From positions 1-11,692 of the forward strand of contig JAESUI010000156.1 of the NCBI GenBank assembly GCA_016763135.1: 11,692 nt of DNA, written 5' to 3'. Every line of letters begins with the position of its first letter. Position 1 is the first letter of the stretch. Shown one piece after another: positions 1 to 7,924 of this stretch. Made by a program: the position numbers and the translations under genes. The notes beneath the pieces were generated by a model that was given only the letters and a program-made list of their open reading frames with translations, was not told where the DNA came from and did no database searches. The stretch comes from Flavobacteriales bacterium. Its GTDB lineage: Bacteria; Bacteroidota; Bacteroidia; Flavobacteriales_E; Vicingaceae.

Positions 1-1
1 A

Positions 2-928
2 ATGAATTTGATTCAAATCGATACAGATTCTATTAGTTATACTTTAGGAGCTATTTCTCTTGGAGATATAATTACTTATGTTCTTTCAGTGAATAATGGG
101 CTATACACTACTAACGATACAATATCCAAAATTTATGGAACGCAGCAAGTGATTTTTAGTGATAATGGAAATAACATATCTGGTTGGTTTGTTTCACAGT
201 CTTGGGCAACCACAACTTCTGAATTTTATTCTCCTTCAAGCTCTATAACCGATTCGCCATTTGGAAATTATGGAAACAACATTAATAAAACAATAACTTT
301 AACAAACCCAATTTCTTTAAATAATGCTTTAGCTGCAACAATGTCTTTTTGGGCTAAATGGGAAATAGAAGATAATTGGGATTATGTTCAAGTAGAAGTT
401 TCGGTAGACAATGGTGCTAATTGGATTCCTCAATGTGGAAATTATACTCAACAAGGAAGTTCAAACCAAGTAAATGAACCATTGTATGATGGTTTTCAAA
501 ACACTTGGGTAAAAGAAGAAATTAGTTTAAGTGATTATTTAAATCAAAATATTTTAGTTCGATTTCAGATTGTTTCTGATGGAAATTCTACAGAAGATGG
601 GTTTTACTATGATGATTTTGAAATTAATGTTATTTATGGGCCAACTGCTATTGAAAAGTTAACTTCTAATGGTGCTTATATTGGGCAAAACATGCCTAAT
701 CCTGCTAATGATTATACTATAATAAATTATTTTTTACCATCGGGAACAAGTGAAGCAGTATTAAGTATAACAAATGAGTTGGGGCAAGTGATTTTACAAA
801 AAACTATTTCAAACGAAAGTAAATCAATTAAAGTGTCAACTGAAAAGATGGCATCGGGAGTATATTATTATTTTATAGAAAATAATGGTTTACCTTCTGA
901 GACTAAAAAAATGGTAATTGTTAAGTAA
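2..928 (+). CDS. C-terminal part of a secreted T9SS cargo protein with a MAM/immune-inhibitor-A-like domain (5' end outside window)
   Basis: The frame is open to the left edge. The first Met has no upstream context and no signal peptide follows it, so this is most likely the 3' part of a longer gene. Residues about 50-212 form a beta-sandwich module: the stretch SFWAKWEIEDNWDYVQVE, then a ligand-type segment ending DGFYYDDFEI. This pattern is known from immune inhibitor A-like and MAM-like domains of secreted peptidases. Residues about 226-308 are a type A T9SS sorting domain (QNMPNPAND, then ELGQVI, GVYYY and a Lys-ending MVIVK). Such domains direct export across the outer membrane and are removed on secretion. 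Similar beta-sandwich plus sorting-domain tails occur on flavobacterial M14 zinc carboxypeptidases. That would make the missing N-terminus a peptidase, but no catalytic residues lie in the window, so this is inference. No strong terminator follows the stop codon. Confidence 0.8.
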   Translation: MNLIQIDTDSISYTLGAISLGDIITYVLSVNNGLYTTNDTISKIYGTQQVIFSDNGNNISGWFVSQSWATTTSEFYSPSSSITDSPFGNYGNNINKTITLTNPISLNNALAATMSFWAKWEIEDNWDYVQVEVSVDNGANWIPQCGNYTQQGSSNQVNEPLYDGFQNTWVKEEISLSDYLNQNILVRFQIVSDGNSTEDGFYYDDFEINVIYGPTAIEKLTSNGAYIGQNMPNPANDYTIINYFLPSGTSEAVLSITNELGQVILQKTISNESKSIKVSTEKMASGVYYYFIENNGLPSETKKMVIVK

Positions 929-958
929 AACTATTAATTGTAGATAGCTAACTATTCC

Positions 959-989
959 TTTGTATTTTACGTATAAATCCTTAGCTTTA
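959..989 (+). promoter_or_regulatory. Candidate Bacteroidota-type promoter for the TPR–PD40 gene
   Basis: TTTG at 959-962 matches the -33 element. After a 19-nt spacer, TAGCTTTA at 982-989 matches the -7 element TAnnTTTG at all specified positions but the last. Transcription would start near 994-997, giving a leader of about 15 nt that holds a purine-rich AAGAAGGA (999-1006) just before the ATG at 1010. The call rests on motif and spacing only. Confidence 0.4.
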
Positions 990-1009
990 TTAAATTAAAA
1001 GAAGGATTA

Positions 1010-3271
1010 ATGAATAAACGATTACATAATTATTTTTTACTGTTATTTACCTTTGTTTTACTTACTGTAAGTGTCTCAGCACAATACGAATCGAGAGGAA
1101 AGGAATTTAATTATGTAGATGCAGAAAGTTTTTTTAAAGGAGGGAATTATTACGATGCGCTTCCTTTATATGAAATTTTAATGGCTGAAAATCCTAAGGT
1201 AGCAGAATACCAACTTAAAATAGGAATTTGTCATTTACATTTAACCAGCTCGCCAGAAAAAGCAATAGAATCTATAGAAGCTGTCCATAATAAAAGCCCT
1301 AAAACTGCTGATGTACAGTATTATTTAGGTAAAGCTTATGCATTAAATTATAAGTTTGATTTAGCAATTGAGACTTTTGAAAAAGCACTAAAAAATAAGA
1401 GGACTTCGCTTAAATTAAAAAAAGAGATACCGCATTTAGTAGAGCAATGTAATAATGCTAAAGAGTTAATTAAAGATTCTTTATCTGTTGAAATAATTAA
1501 TATGGGAAAGCCAATTAATTCAATTGATAATGAATATAGTCCTACAATTAATGCAGATGAAACAACCATAATCTTTACCTATAAAGGGCCCAAAAGTACA
1601 GGCGAACGTCAGGATGTTTTTAATAGGCCAGAAATTAATGGTAATTTTTATGAAGATATATATATATCGCAGCGTATTTTAAATACATGGACAGAGCCGA
1701 AATCAATAGGGGATACAATTAATTCGTATTTGCATGAGGCAAGTATATCATTGAGTCCAGATGGCCAAAAACTTTTCGTGTATAGGGATACCCCGAAATT
1801 CTCTGGTGACATTTATGTGAGTAAAAAAGAGAATGGTGAATGGCTTATACCACATCCTCTAACTATTAATACCGAATTTTGGGAAGGGCATGCAGCAATC
1901 TCTCCAAACGGAAAATTCATGATTTTCTCAAGTGAACGACCAGGTGGAATAGGTTTTAGAGATTTGTACAGTGCTATTATGCAAGAAGATAGAACTTGGG
2001 GGGAAGTTAAAAACTTAGGACCAACAATCAATACGAAATACAATGATGATGCTCCATTCATTCACTCTGATGGAGTAACGTTTAATTTTAGCTCAGAAGG
2101 GCATACTTCTATGGGCGGATATGATATTTTTGAATCTAAAATTGTAACAGATTCAACTTATTTAGAACCTAGAAACATTGGGTATCCAATAAATACTACT
2201 TCTAATGATATCTTTTTTTATGTTTCAGGTAGAGGGAATGCTTATTACTCATCAGCAAGGAAAGGCGGTGTTGGACAACAAGATATATATGTGATTAATG
2301 TGAAAGATATTATTACAAGTAAACCTGTACTGTTAGTAAAAGGGATAGTTAAAACGAATGGTAAATTTGATGTTGCTAAAATTACTGTAAGAACTGAATC
2401 TGGTAAAGATTTAGGAACTTATTACTCAGATTTGTCTGATGGTAAGTATCAGTTTTATGTTGATTTAGATGATTATTATGTTATTACATATGCAGTTGAT
2501 GGATTTCCATCGCAAGTGGTGTCAATAGATGCAACCGAGTACACTGAGTATACAGAAATAGAAAAGAATATAAATTTCTTTTCAAGAGATGTTAACATTA
2601 GTGGTGTAGCATTACTTAGAGAAAGCCCTCTCTCTCCAATAATGAATTTAAAGGTAAATTTATCTAACAAAGATCAGACGTTTAGTATTACTGACACAAC
2701 AGATGCAGCAGGGTGGTATGATTTTGAAAACTTACCTAACGATGATTATTACCTGTTGTTTTTAGATGAGGAAGACGAGCAAATAATAGAAGATTCTACT
2801 TATATCTTTAAAGGACGGGTAACTATGAAAGGATTGCCTTATACAAAAGCACTGATTAATGGTTTGCCAACTGATGATGATGGTAAATACCGGATTGAAA
2901 TGAAGAATCAATTTTATGGCTTACTAAGTAGGGAATCATCTAAATTAGATGAAATGACATTAGAGGATGTGATGGCTAAATATGGAGATCAGTCTGCTCC
3001 TGGCTTGTCTTTTAGAGTGCAAGTTGCTGCCTATGTTAATGCTGGAAATTATAGTAGTAAGCATTTGGTTGGGCTAGGGAGTATTGATAAAATTATTTTA
3101 GATGACAGTATTACTCGTTTTACGATGGGTGAGTTTACTACTTTGCGTGCTGCGAGAGCATTGCAGGACAAGGCGATTGCAAAAGGACAAGAAGATGCAT
3201 TTGTAATAATGATGCTTAACGGAAAAAGAACTTATCTAGAAGAACTAATTAATACCGAAGTATTTAAATAA
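1010..3271 (+). CDS. TPR–PD40 beta-propeller envelope protein with carboxypeptidase-regulatory-like modules and a C-terminal SPOR-like domain
   Basis: The start is supported by AAGAAGGA at 999-1006 and an immediate signal peptide (basic MNKR, hydrophobic core, cleavage likely after SVSA at residue 24). No lipobox Cys is present, so it is a periplasmic or outer-membrane-associated soluble protein rather than a lipoprotein. Residues about 31-150 are TPR-like helices. Residues about 174-435 are PD40/WD40-like propeller blades, with repeated SPDGQKL / SPNGKFM strands and GG.G..D(L/I)(Y/F) turns. Residues about 440-635 hold carboxypeptidase-regulatory-like beta-sandwiches (GIVKTNG, GVALLRE, GRVTMKG). 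The last part, about 667-742, begins FRVQVAAY and continues with RFTMGEF, AARALQDKAIAKG and DAFVIMMLNGKR, which reads as a SPOR peptidoglycan-binding domain. The order resembles PorE-type T9SS/gliding-associated proteins, but these normally end in an OmpA-like domain. A role in tethering an envelope complex to peptidoglycan is inference. Both neighbours encode T9SS cargo. Confidence 0.85.
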   Translation: MNKRLHNYFLLLFTFVLLTVSVSAQYESRGKEFNYVDAESFFKGGNYYDALPLYEILMAENPKVAEYQLKIGICHLHLTSSPEKAIESIEAVHNKSPKTADVQYYLGKAYALNYKFDLAIETFEKALKNKRTSLKLKKEIPHLVEQCNNAKELIKDSLSVEIINMGKPINSIDNEYSPTINADETTIIFTYKGPKSTGERQDVFNRPEINGNFYEDIYISQRILNTWTEPKSIGDTINSYLHEASISLSPDGQKLFVYRDTPKFSGDIYVSKKENGEWLIPHPLTINTEFWEGHAAISPNGKFMIFSSERPGGIGFRDLYSAIMQEDRTWGEVKNLGPTINTKYNDDAPFIHSDGVTFNFSSEGHTSMGGYDIFESKIVTDSTYLEPRNIGYPINTTSNDIFFYVSGRGNAYYSSARKGGVGQQDIYVINVKDIITSKPVLLVKGIVKTNGKFDVAKITVRTESGKDLGTYYSDLSDGKYQFYVDLDDYYVITYAVDGFPSQVVSIDATEYTEYTEIEKNINFFSRDVNISGVALLRESPLSPIMNLKVNLSNKDQTFSITDTTDAAGWYDFENLPNDDYYLLFLDEEDEQIIEDSTYIFKGRVTMKGLPYTKALINGLPTDDDGKYRIEMKNQFYGLLSRESSKLDEMTLEDVMAKYGDQSAPGLSFRVQVAAYVNAGNYSSKHLVGLGSIDKIILDDSITRFTMGEFTTLRAARALQDKAIAKGQEDAFVIMMLNGKRTYLEELINTEVFK

Positions 3272-3284
3272 ACGACCGTTTATT
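3267..3284 (+). terminator. Weak inverted repeat overlapping the stop codon, possible inefficient terminator
   Basis: AATAAACG (3267-3274), a 2-nt spacer AC, and CGTTTATT (3277-3284) form a perfect 8-bp inverted repeat that includes the TAA stop at 3269-3271. It is AT-rich and not followed by a clean T tract, so as a terminator it would be weak. Confidence 0.25.
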
Positions 3285-3324
3285 AGTTTAGTCTTAACAA
3301 TCTAATTATTGCCTCAAATTAGGT

Positions 3325-3355
3325 TTTGTAAATTAATGTTAAAAGTTTAAATTTA
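3325..3355 (+). promoter_or_regulatory. Candidate Bacteroidota-type promoter for the M4 peptidase gene
   Basis: TTTG at 3325-3328, a 19-nt spacer, then TAAATTTA at 3348-3355 match the -33 and -7 elements, with only the last -7 base off consensus. The spacer equals that of the promoter candidate at 959-989. The predicted start near 3360 leaves a leader of about 28 nt without a clear Shine-Dalgarno sequence, which is common in Bacteroidota. Motif evidence only. Confidence 0.4.
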
Positions 3356-3387
3356 TGAACTTAACTAACTAATCTATTCTATTTACC

Positions 3388-5472
3388 ATGAAAAAAGTAT
3401 TACTTCTTATATCGGTATTTTCTATATTATCGATTAACGCAGCAATTACCACAACAGTTTTAACAGGGCAGAGAGCAGCTGAAAAGGTTGCCAATAGTGA
3501 AATTGTACGATTAAAAGATTTTACAAATATTCCTAATTATGTAAGGTTTAGAAAAGGAAAGGAAATTCCATTGGTGAAATTAGAAAGTTGGTTAAGCCAA
3601 TTTTATACTTCTGATGCAAAGTTTGGTATTCAATTAATTAAAAAAGAACAGGATCAGATAGGTTACACTCATTATAGGTATCAACAAACAGTAAATGGAG
3701 TGCCTGTTAAGTTTGGAATTTACATAGCCCATGTTAAAAATGGCTTAGTAGAATCTATTAATGGAGAGTTGTTTGATAATATATCTGGAGCAATATCAGC
3801 TTCAATATCTGAAGGTTCAGCTTTAAATAGTGCTTTAAATCATATTAATGCAGAAACTTATAAATGGGAAATTCCTGCACAAGAAGAGCAATTGAAATAT
3901 GAGTTAGAAGATCCTACTGCTACATTCTATCCTAAAGGAGAATTAGTTTTTATTAATAATAATGGAAATATTGAAGATGTATTAATTTTAACTTATCGCT
4001 TTAATATATACTCAGAGAAACCATTTGGAAGAAAAGAAGTTTATGTAAATGCTCAAAATGGATCTATAGTATGGATGGAAGATAAAATTCATGAAGCTGA
4101 TGTAGTAGGTTCTGCAAACACACTTTATAGTGGAACGCAAACTATAACATGTGATAATGCTAGTGGCCCTTTTCGTTTAAGAGAATCAGGAAGAGGGAAT
4201 GGAATTAGAACTTATTCTAATGGAAACACTACTAATTATTCTACAGCTGATATAACAAATGGCTCTGCTAATTGGACTACGCCGGATGCTGCCTTAGATG
4301 CTCATTATGGAGCTGAAATGACTTATGATTATTTTTTAAATGAACATGGTAGAAATAGCATTGATGGAAATGGGTTTACATTAATTAGTCATGTTCATCA
4401 TGATAATAATTATCAGAACGCATTTTGGGATGGACAAAGAATGACTTATGGTGATGGGAATGGGAATAATACTCCACTTACATCTTTAGATATTGCAGGA
4501 CATGAAATTGCCCATGGGTTAACTTCTAATACAGCAAACTTGGTTTACCAAGCTGAGTCAGGAGCTTTAAATGAGTCGTTTAGCGATATTTTTGGTAACA
4601 GTGTTGAAAGAGTAGCAAGGCCAGCTCAATATAGTTGGGAAATGGGTGAAGATTTAAATTGGGTAATTCGTGACATGTCAAATCCAAATGCTAATGGTGA
4701 TCCAGACACTTACTTTGGAACTAATTGGGCATCTTTAACTGGAGGAGATAATGGAGGAGTTCATACGAATAGTGGAGTTCAAAATTTCTGGTATTACCTA
4801 TTAACAGAAGGTGGCTCAGGAACGAATGATAATGGAGATGCATATACTGTTAATAGTTTAGGCCTTACTGATGCAGGTAGAGTTGCTTTTAGAAACTTAA
4901 CAGTTTACTTAACATCTTCATCAGAATATGCTGATGCACGTTTTTATGGTATTCAATCAGCAGTAGATTTGTTTGGTGGTTGTACACCACAAGTAGAATC
5001 TGTAACAAATGCATGGTATGCTGTAGGGGTAGGATCTTTATACGCTCCAGTAACTGTAAGTGATTTTGCCGCTCCAACTTTAACCTCTTGTAGTGCACCA
5101 TTTACTGTTAATTTTAATAATTTAAGTGTTAATGGAATGACATATAATTGGGATTTTGGTGATGGAAATAATAGTACCCAAAATAGTCCTTCTAATACCT
5201 ATAATAATTACGGAACATACACAATAGAATTAATTGCAAATGGAGGCCCTTCTTGTGGTATAGATACAACGGTTAAAGTAGCATATGTTACGATCGATTC
5301 TAACTTAGCTTGTATTACTATTTTGCCAACTACTGGAACAGTAAGTACTCAAACCTCTTGTGCTGGAACGGTATACGATAGTGGTGGGGCTTCAGGAAAT
5401 TATGGGTCTAGTGAAGATGCTCAGATTACGATAGCACCAGTAGGAGCATCTACGGTTGATTTAACTTTGTAA
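3388..5472 (+). CDS. M4 (thermolysin-like) zinc metallopeptidase, N-terminal part, cut short by a frameshift in a CUB domain
   Basis: This is a secreted neutral metallopeptidase. The start ATG leads directly into a signal peptide (residues 1 to about 19). An FTP/PepSY-type inhibitory propeptide covers about 45-230. The M4 catalytic domain spans about 240-550. Zinc ligands and catalytic residues are visible: HEIAH with H372, E373 and H376; E396 in GALNESFSDIFG; and H459 in VHTNSG, matching the thermolysin active-site His. The H372-E396 spacing of 24 equals the thermolysin spacing. A PKD domain (WDFGDGNN, about 556-638) follows, then the first half of a CUB domain. The frame stops at TAA 5470-5472 in the middle of the CUB, while the rest of the CUB and the secretion signal continue in a second frame. 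As written, the product keeps a complete catalytic domain but lacks the T9SS sorting domain, so it could reach the periplasm but not use T9SS. Catalytic assignment is firm. Whether the truncation is real is open. Confidence 0.88.
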   Translation: MKKVLLLISVFSILSINAAITTTVLTGQRAAEKVANSEIVRLKDFTNIPNYVRFRKGKEIPLVKLESWLSQFYTSDAKFGIQLIKKEQDQIGYTHYRYQQTVNGVPVKFGIYIAHVKNGLVESINGELFDNISGAISASISEGSALNSALNHINAETYKWEIPAQEEQLKYELEDPTATFYPKGELVFINNNGNIEDVLILTYRFNIYSEKPFGRKEVYVNAQNGSIVWMEDKIHEADVVGSANTLYSGTQTITCDNASGPFRLRESGRGNGIRTYSNGNTTNYSTADITNGSANWTTPDAALDAHYGAEMTYDYFLNEHGRNSIDGNGFTLISHVHHDNNYQNAFWDGQRMTYGDGNGNNTPLTSLDIAGHEIAHGLTSNTANLVYQAESGALNESFSDIFGNSVERVARPAQYSWEMGEDLNWVIRDMSNPNANGDPDTYFGTNWASLTGGDNGGVHTNSGVQNFWYYLLTEGGSGTNDNGDAYTVNSLGLTDAGRVAFRNLTVYLTSSSEYADARFYGIQSAVDLFGGCTPQVESVTNAWYAVGVGSLYAPVTVSDFAAPTLTSCSAPFTVNFNNLSVNGMTYNWDFGDGNNSTQNSPSNTYNNYGTYTIELIANGGPSCGIDTTVKVAYVTIDSNLACITILPTTGTVSTQTSCAGTVYDSGGASGNYGSSEDAQITIAPVGASTVDLTL
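5460..5472 (+). other. Frameshift junction inside the CUB domain of the M4 peptidase
   Basis: The upstream frame ends at TAA 5470-5472, and the downstream frame opens only after TGA 5457-5459. The shift therefore has to lie in the 10-base interval 5460-5469. Adding one T to the TTT run at 5466-5468 turns the reading VDLTL-stop into VDLTFVSFDVEAG, the expected alternating beta-strand of a CUB domain. The fused product would be about 1231 residues. No X-XXY-YYZ slippery heptamer is visible here, so an indel (real or a sequence error) is more likely than programmed frameshifting. Confidence 0.85.
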
Positions 5473-7082
5473 GTTTTGATGTAGAAGCTGGAACTGGAGG
5501 GAATTGTAATTATGATTATGTTAGAGTTTATGATGGACCAACTCCAGGTTCTCCTTTGATTGACACTTATTGTAATAATAATATCCCAACAACAGTTTCG
5601 TCTACAGGCGGATCAATAACAATAGTATTTCATTCAGATGGAGGGGTAGAGGATGCTGGTTTTCAAATTGATTGGCAATGTCAATTGCCTACTCAAGCAC
5701 CAAGTGTAGATTTTTCTGTAGATGTTGATACTACTTGTTCGGGGATTGTAAACTTTACTGATTTGTCAACCAATGGACCTATTTCTTGGACTTGGGATTT
5801 TGGTGATGGAAATGGTTCTTCGCAACAAAATCCAGGACATACTTATCAGTCTAATGGTTTATATACAGTTGAATTAACTGCAACTAATGGAATAGGACCA
5901 GGTAATTTAATTCAATCAGCATTTGTTTATGTAAATATGCCAGTAGCTCCTAATTCAATGAATGATCAAGTATGCATAAACAATACAGCAAGTTTAGCGG
6001 CAAGCGGATCAGGAACTTTAAACTGGTATAATGTTCCTACTGGAGGTGTTTCATTAGCTACAGGAAGTCCTTATGTAACTGCTCCTTTGGCAACAACAAC
6101 AGTTTATTATGTTGAGGATGTAATTACTTCGCCAGTATTAAATGGTGCAAAACCTAATAATACAGGTGGAGGAGCTAATTTCAACAACTTACAACACCTT
6201 ATTTTTGATGTCTATACTCAAATGGAAATTATTGATGTAGAAGTATATTCAGATGCCGCAGGAAATAGAACGATTGAATTACGTAATAGTTCTGGAACAG
6301 TTCTGCAATCAACTACAGTAAATATTCCAAATGGAACAAATACTGTAACATTAAACTTTACAGTTATGCCTGGAACAGATTACCAATTAGGTGTTTCTGG
6401 TGCTTCAGCTATAGATATGTATAGAAATAATGCTAATGTAAATTATCCATACAATGTTGGTGGGTTAGGTTCGGTTACAAGAAGTAGTGCAGGTCAAAAT
6501 GGAGGTTTAGATCATTATTATTTCTTTTATAACTGGAATGTAAAAGAACCAGATTGTGTAAGTCCTAGAACAGCAGTTACAGCTACTGTAAATCCATTAC
6601 CTTCAGTTGTTGCTAATGCAACAGCTATTGCAATATGTGATGGAGATCCAGTTACTCTTACAGGTTCTGGAGCAGGGAATTATACGTGGGATAATGGAGT
6701 TACAGACGGAGTTGCATTTAATCCAAACACAACAGTTACATACACAGTTACAGGGACTGACGGTAATAACTGTTCAAATCAAGATCAAATAACAGTAACG
6801 GTTAATATATGCACAGGCGTTAATGAGTTGAATGGTATTTCGCAAGTAACATCATTCTTAAATGCTTCTAATTATTTAGAGTTAGGTTTAACTAATTTAG
6901 AACAAGGAAACTACAGTTTAGTAGTGTTAAATGCTTTAGGGCGAGTTGTAATAAACGAACAGGTAAAGGTTAGTTCGGCACAGCAAACAGAAACAGTTAA
7001 TATGCAAAGTGTATCTAAAGGACTGTACTATGTGAAACTTTACAATGCCAACAGTAGTTATACTGTTAAGCTCGTTAAATAA
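5460..7082 (+). CDS. C-terminal part of the same M4 peptidase: CUB remainder, PKD, Ig-like, beta-sandwich and T9SS sorting domain
   Basis: This frame has no credible own start. The first possible initiator, TTG at 5556, lies inside the CUB fold with no ribosome-binding site and no signal peptide after it. It reads as the continuation of the gene beginning at 3388. Modules in order: second half of the CUB (NCNYDYVRVYDG to FQIDWQC, 5475-5683); a PKD domain (WTWDFGDGNG, about 5700-5940); an Ig-like segment (LNWYNVPTGG, about 5945-6120); a beta-rich domain of about 140 residues that I cannot name confidently (about 6121-6540); another Ig-like domain (ICDGDPVTLTGSG, about 6600-6810); and a type A T9SS sorting domain (NYSLVVLNALGRVV, GLYYVKLYN, VKLVK) to the stop. 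In an intact protein these would act as substrate-binding or spacer modules and as the export signal. Translated alone it has no way into the periplasm. Confidence 0.82.
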   Translation, partial: FNFVSFDVEAGTGGNCNYDYVRVYDGPTPGSPLIDTYCNNNIPTTVSSTGGSITIVFHSDGGVEDAGFQIDWQCQLPTQAPSVDFSVDVDTTCSGIVNFTDLSTNGPISWTWDFGDGNGSSQQNPGHTYQSNGLYTVELTATNGIGPGNLIQSAFVYVNMPVAPNSMNDQVCINNTASLAASGSGTLNWYNVPTGGVSLATGSPYVTAPLATTTVYYVEDVITSPVLNGAKPNNTGGGANFNNLQHLIFDVYTQMEIIDVEVYSDAAGNRTIELRNSSGTVLQSTTVNIPNGTNTVTLNFTVMPGTDYQLGVSGASAIDMYRNNANVNYPYNVGGLGSVTRSSAGQNGGLDHYYFFYNWNVKEPDCVSPRTAVTATVNPLPSVVANATAIAICDGDPVTLTGSGAGNYTWDNGVTDGVAFNPNTTVTYTVTGTDGNNCSNQDQITVTVNICTGVNELNGISQVTSFLNASNYLELGLTNLEQGNYSLVVLNALGRVVINEQVKVSSAQQTETVNMQSVSKGLYYVKLYNANSSYTVKLVK

Positions 7083-7102
7083 GTTTAATAAATATCAGGA
7101 TT

Positions 7103-7138
7103 AAAAAAGCCTCTCTAGTACTAGAGAGGCTTTTTTTT
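7103..7138. terminator. Bidirectional Rho-independent terminator between convergent genes
   Basis: GCCTCTCTAG (7109-7118) and CTAGAGAGGC (7121-7130) form a perfect 10-bp inverted repeat. It is flanked by A6 on the left (7103-7108) and T8 on the right (7131-7138), so it has the hairpin plus U-tract form on both strands. The innermost pair probably opens to give a 4-nt loop. It lies 20 nt after the peptidase stop. On the minus strand its T tract-complement directly abuts the stop codon of the NlpC/P60 gene (7137-7139). Confidence 0.93.
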
Positions 7139-7919
7139 ATAAAATCTTCTTAATCAACCTCAGTCTATGAGAATAGGTGTTTTTTTCAGTATTAAAGATG
7201 CCTTGGTGGTCTATTTTGTCAATACGAACTTTTCCAGAAGCATGTATAATGTTATTGTTTTCTAGCATTATGCCGACATGTATAATGTTTCCTTCTTCAT
7301 TGTCAAAAAAGGCTAAATCACCACTTTCAGATTCTTCAATAAAACTCAAGGTGTCTCCAATTTCTGATTGTTGAAAAGCATCTCTAGGTAGTTTAAAGCC
7401 ATTTAACTTGTATATGATTTGAGTAAAACCAGAGCAGTCTATACCAAAAGGAGAACGACCACCCCATAAGTAAGGGCTGTTTAAATACATCATAGCATTA
7501 GCTACAATCTCATCTTTTGCTGGTTTTTTAGATGTGTCAACAGTTTGACCATCAAATTGAAAAATAAACTCATTAAACCTAATTCGATTGTCTTTAAAAT
7601 TAGGTAAAGAGCTACCTAAAAGAATGGGGGTTAGAGAGTTGTCCTCTTCATTTTTAATGATATTTGCCATCTCTGCACAAATAGTAATAGGAGATGTGTT
7701 AAGCCTTTCAAATTCAGTCTCGTTTATTTCAATATACTGTTTCTCATCAATCCAACAATCGTAATCATCAAAAGCAGTTTTTATTTTTCTCCAACCAGCT
7801 CTTTTTTCCTCATAAATTTTTAAGACTTCACCAAAAAGCAATTGTGTAACCATTTCAGATTTATCTGAAGGTTCTATCCTACAAGGAACAATGCTTAAAT
7901 GACAAATGCCGTACTTCAT
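7137..7919 (-). CDS. NlpC/P60 (C40) cysteine peptidase with N-terminal SH3-like domain, probably cytoplasmic murein-peptide endopeptidase
   Basis: The 260-residue protein has no signal peptide or membrane segment, so it is predicted cytoplasmic. Residues about 1-65 form a bacterial SH3-like domain, with a linker or second SH3-like region up to about 130. Residues about 132-255 are the NlpC/P60 fold: catalytic C162 in DCSGF, H214 in IIHVGIM, and the third polar residue H226 in IIHASG. SPYLWGGRSPFGIDCSGF is the classic family signature. Signal-less SH3-NlpC/P60 enzymes of the YkfC / dipeptidyl-peptidase VI type cleave gamma-D-Glu-diamino-acid bonds in free murein peptides during cell-wall recycling. 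That specificity is inferred here from architecture. It is the second gene of an operon: its ATG lies 5 nt after the thiolase stop codon. It ends in the terminator at 7103-7138. Confidence 0.9.
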   Translation of the reverse strand: MKYGICHLSIVPCRIEPSDKSEMVTQLLFGEVLKIYEEKRAGWRKIKTAFDDYDCWIDEKQYIEINETEFERLNTSPITICAEMANIIKNEEDNSLTPILLGSSLPNFKDNRIRFNEFIFQFDGQTVDTSKKPAKDEIVANAMMYLNSPYLWGGRSPFGIDCSGFTQIIYKLNGFKLPRDAFQQSEIGDTLSFIEESESGDLAFFDNEEGNIIHVGIMLENNNIIHASGKVRIDKIDHQGIFNTEKNTYSHRLRLIKKIL

Positions 7920-7924
7920 TAATC

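Noticed and set aside
1655..1669. TATATATATA tract, possible microsatellite or phase-variation site
   Set aside because: It is short, encodes the ordinary propeller-strand residues DIYIS in frame, and the frame is intact on both sides.
1348..2670. Minus-strand frames at 1348-1569, 1813-2061 and 2476-2670
   Set aside because: They lie fully inside the well-supported TPR–PD40 gene and show no domain pattern or ribosome-binding site. They are antisense shadows.
5460..5472. Programmed ribosomal frameshift joining the two peptidase halves
   Set aside because: The 10-base window allowed for the shift has no slippery heptamer in the upstream frame, no long homopolymer and no evident downstream pseudoknot. 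A simple one-base indel or sequence error explains it better.
6607..6792. Plus-strand frame rich in Leu/Gln inside the Ig-like region
   Set aside because: It is an out-of-frame reading of Ala/Thr/Val-rich repeats (gca/aca/gtt codons) of the real gene, with the low-complexity composition expected of a frame-shifted shadow.
5556..7082. Independent gene starting at TTG 5556
   Set aside because: The TTG lies inside a CUB strand, lacks a ribosome-binding site and signal peptide, and the same frame already reads CUB sequence from 5460. It is a continuation of the upstream gene.
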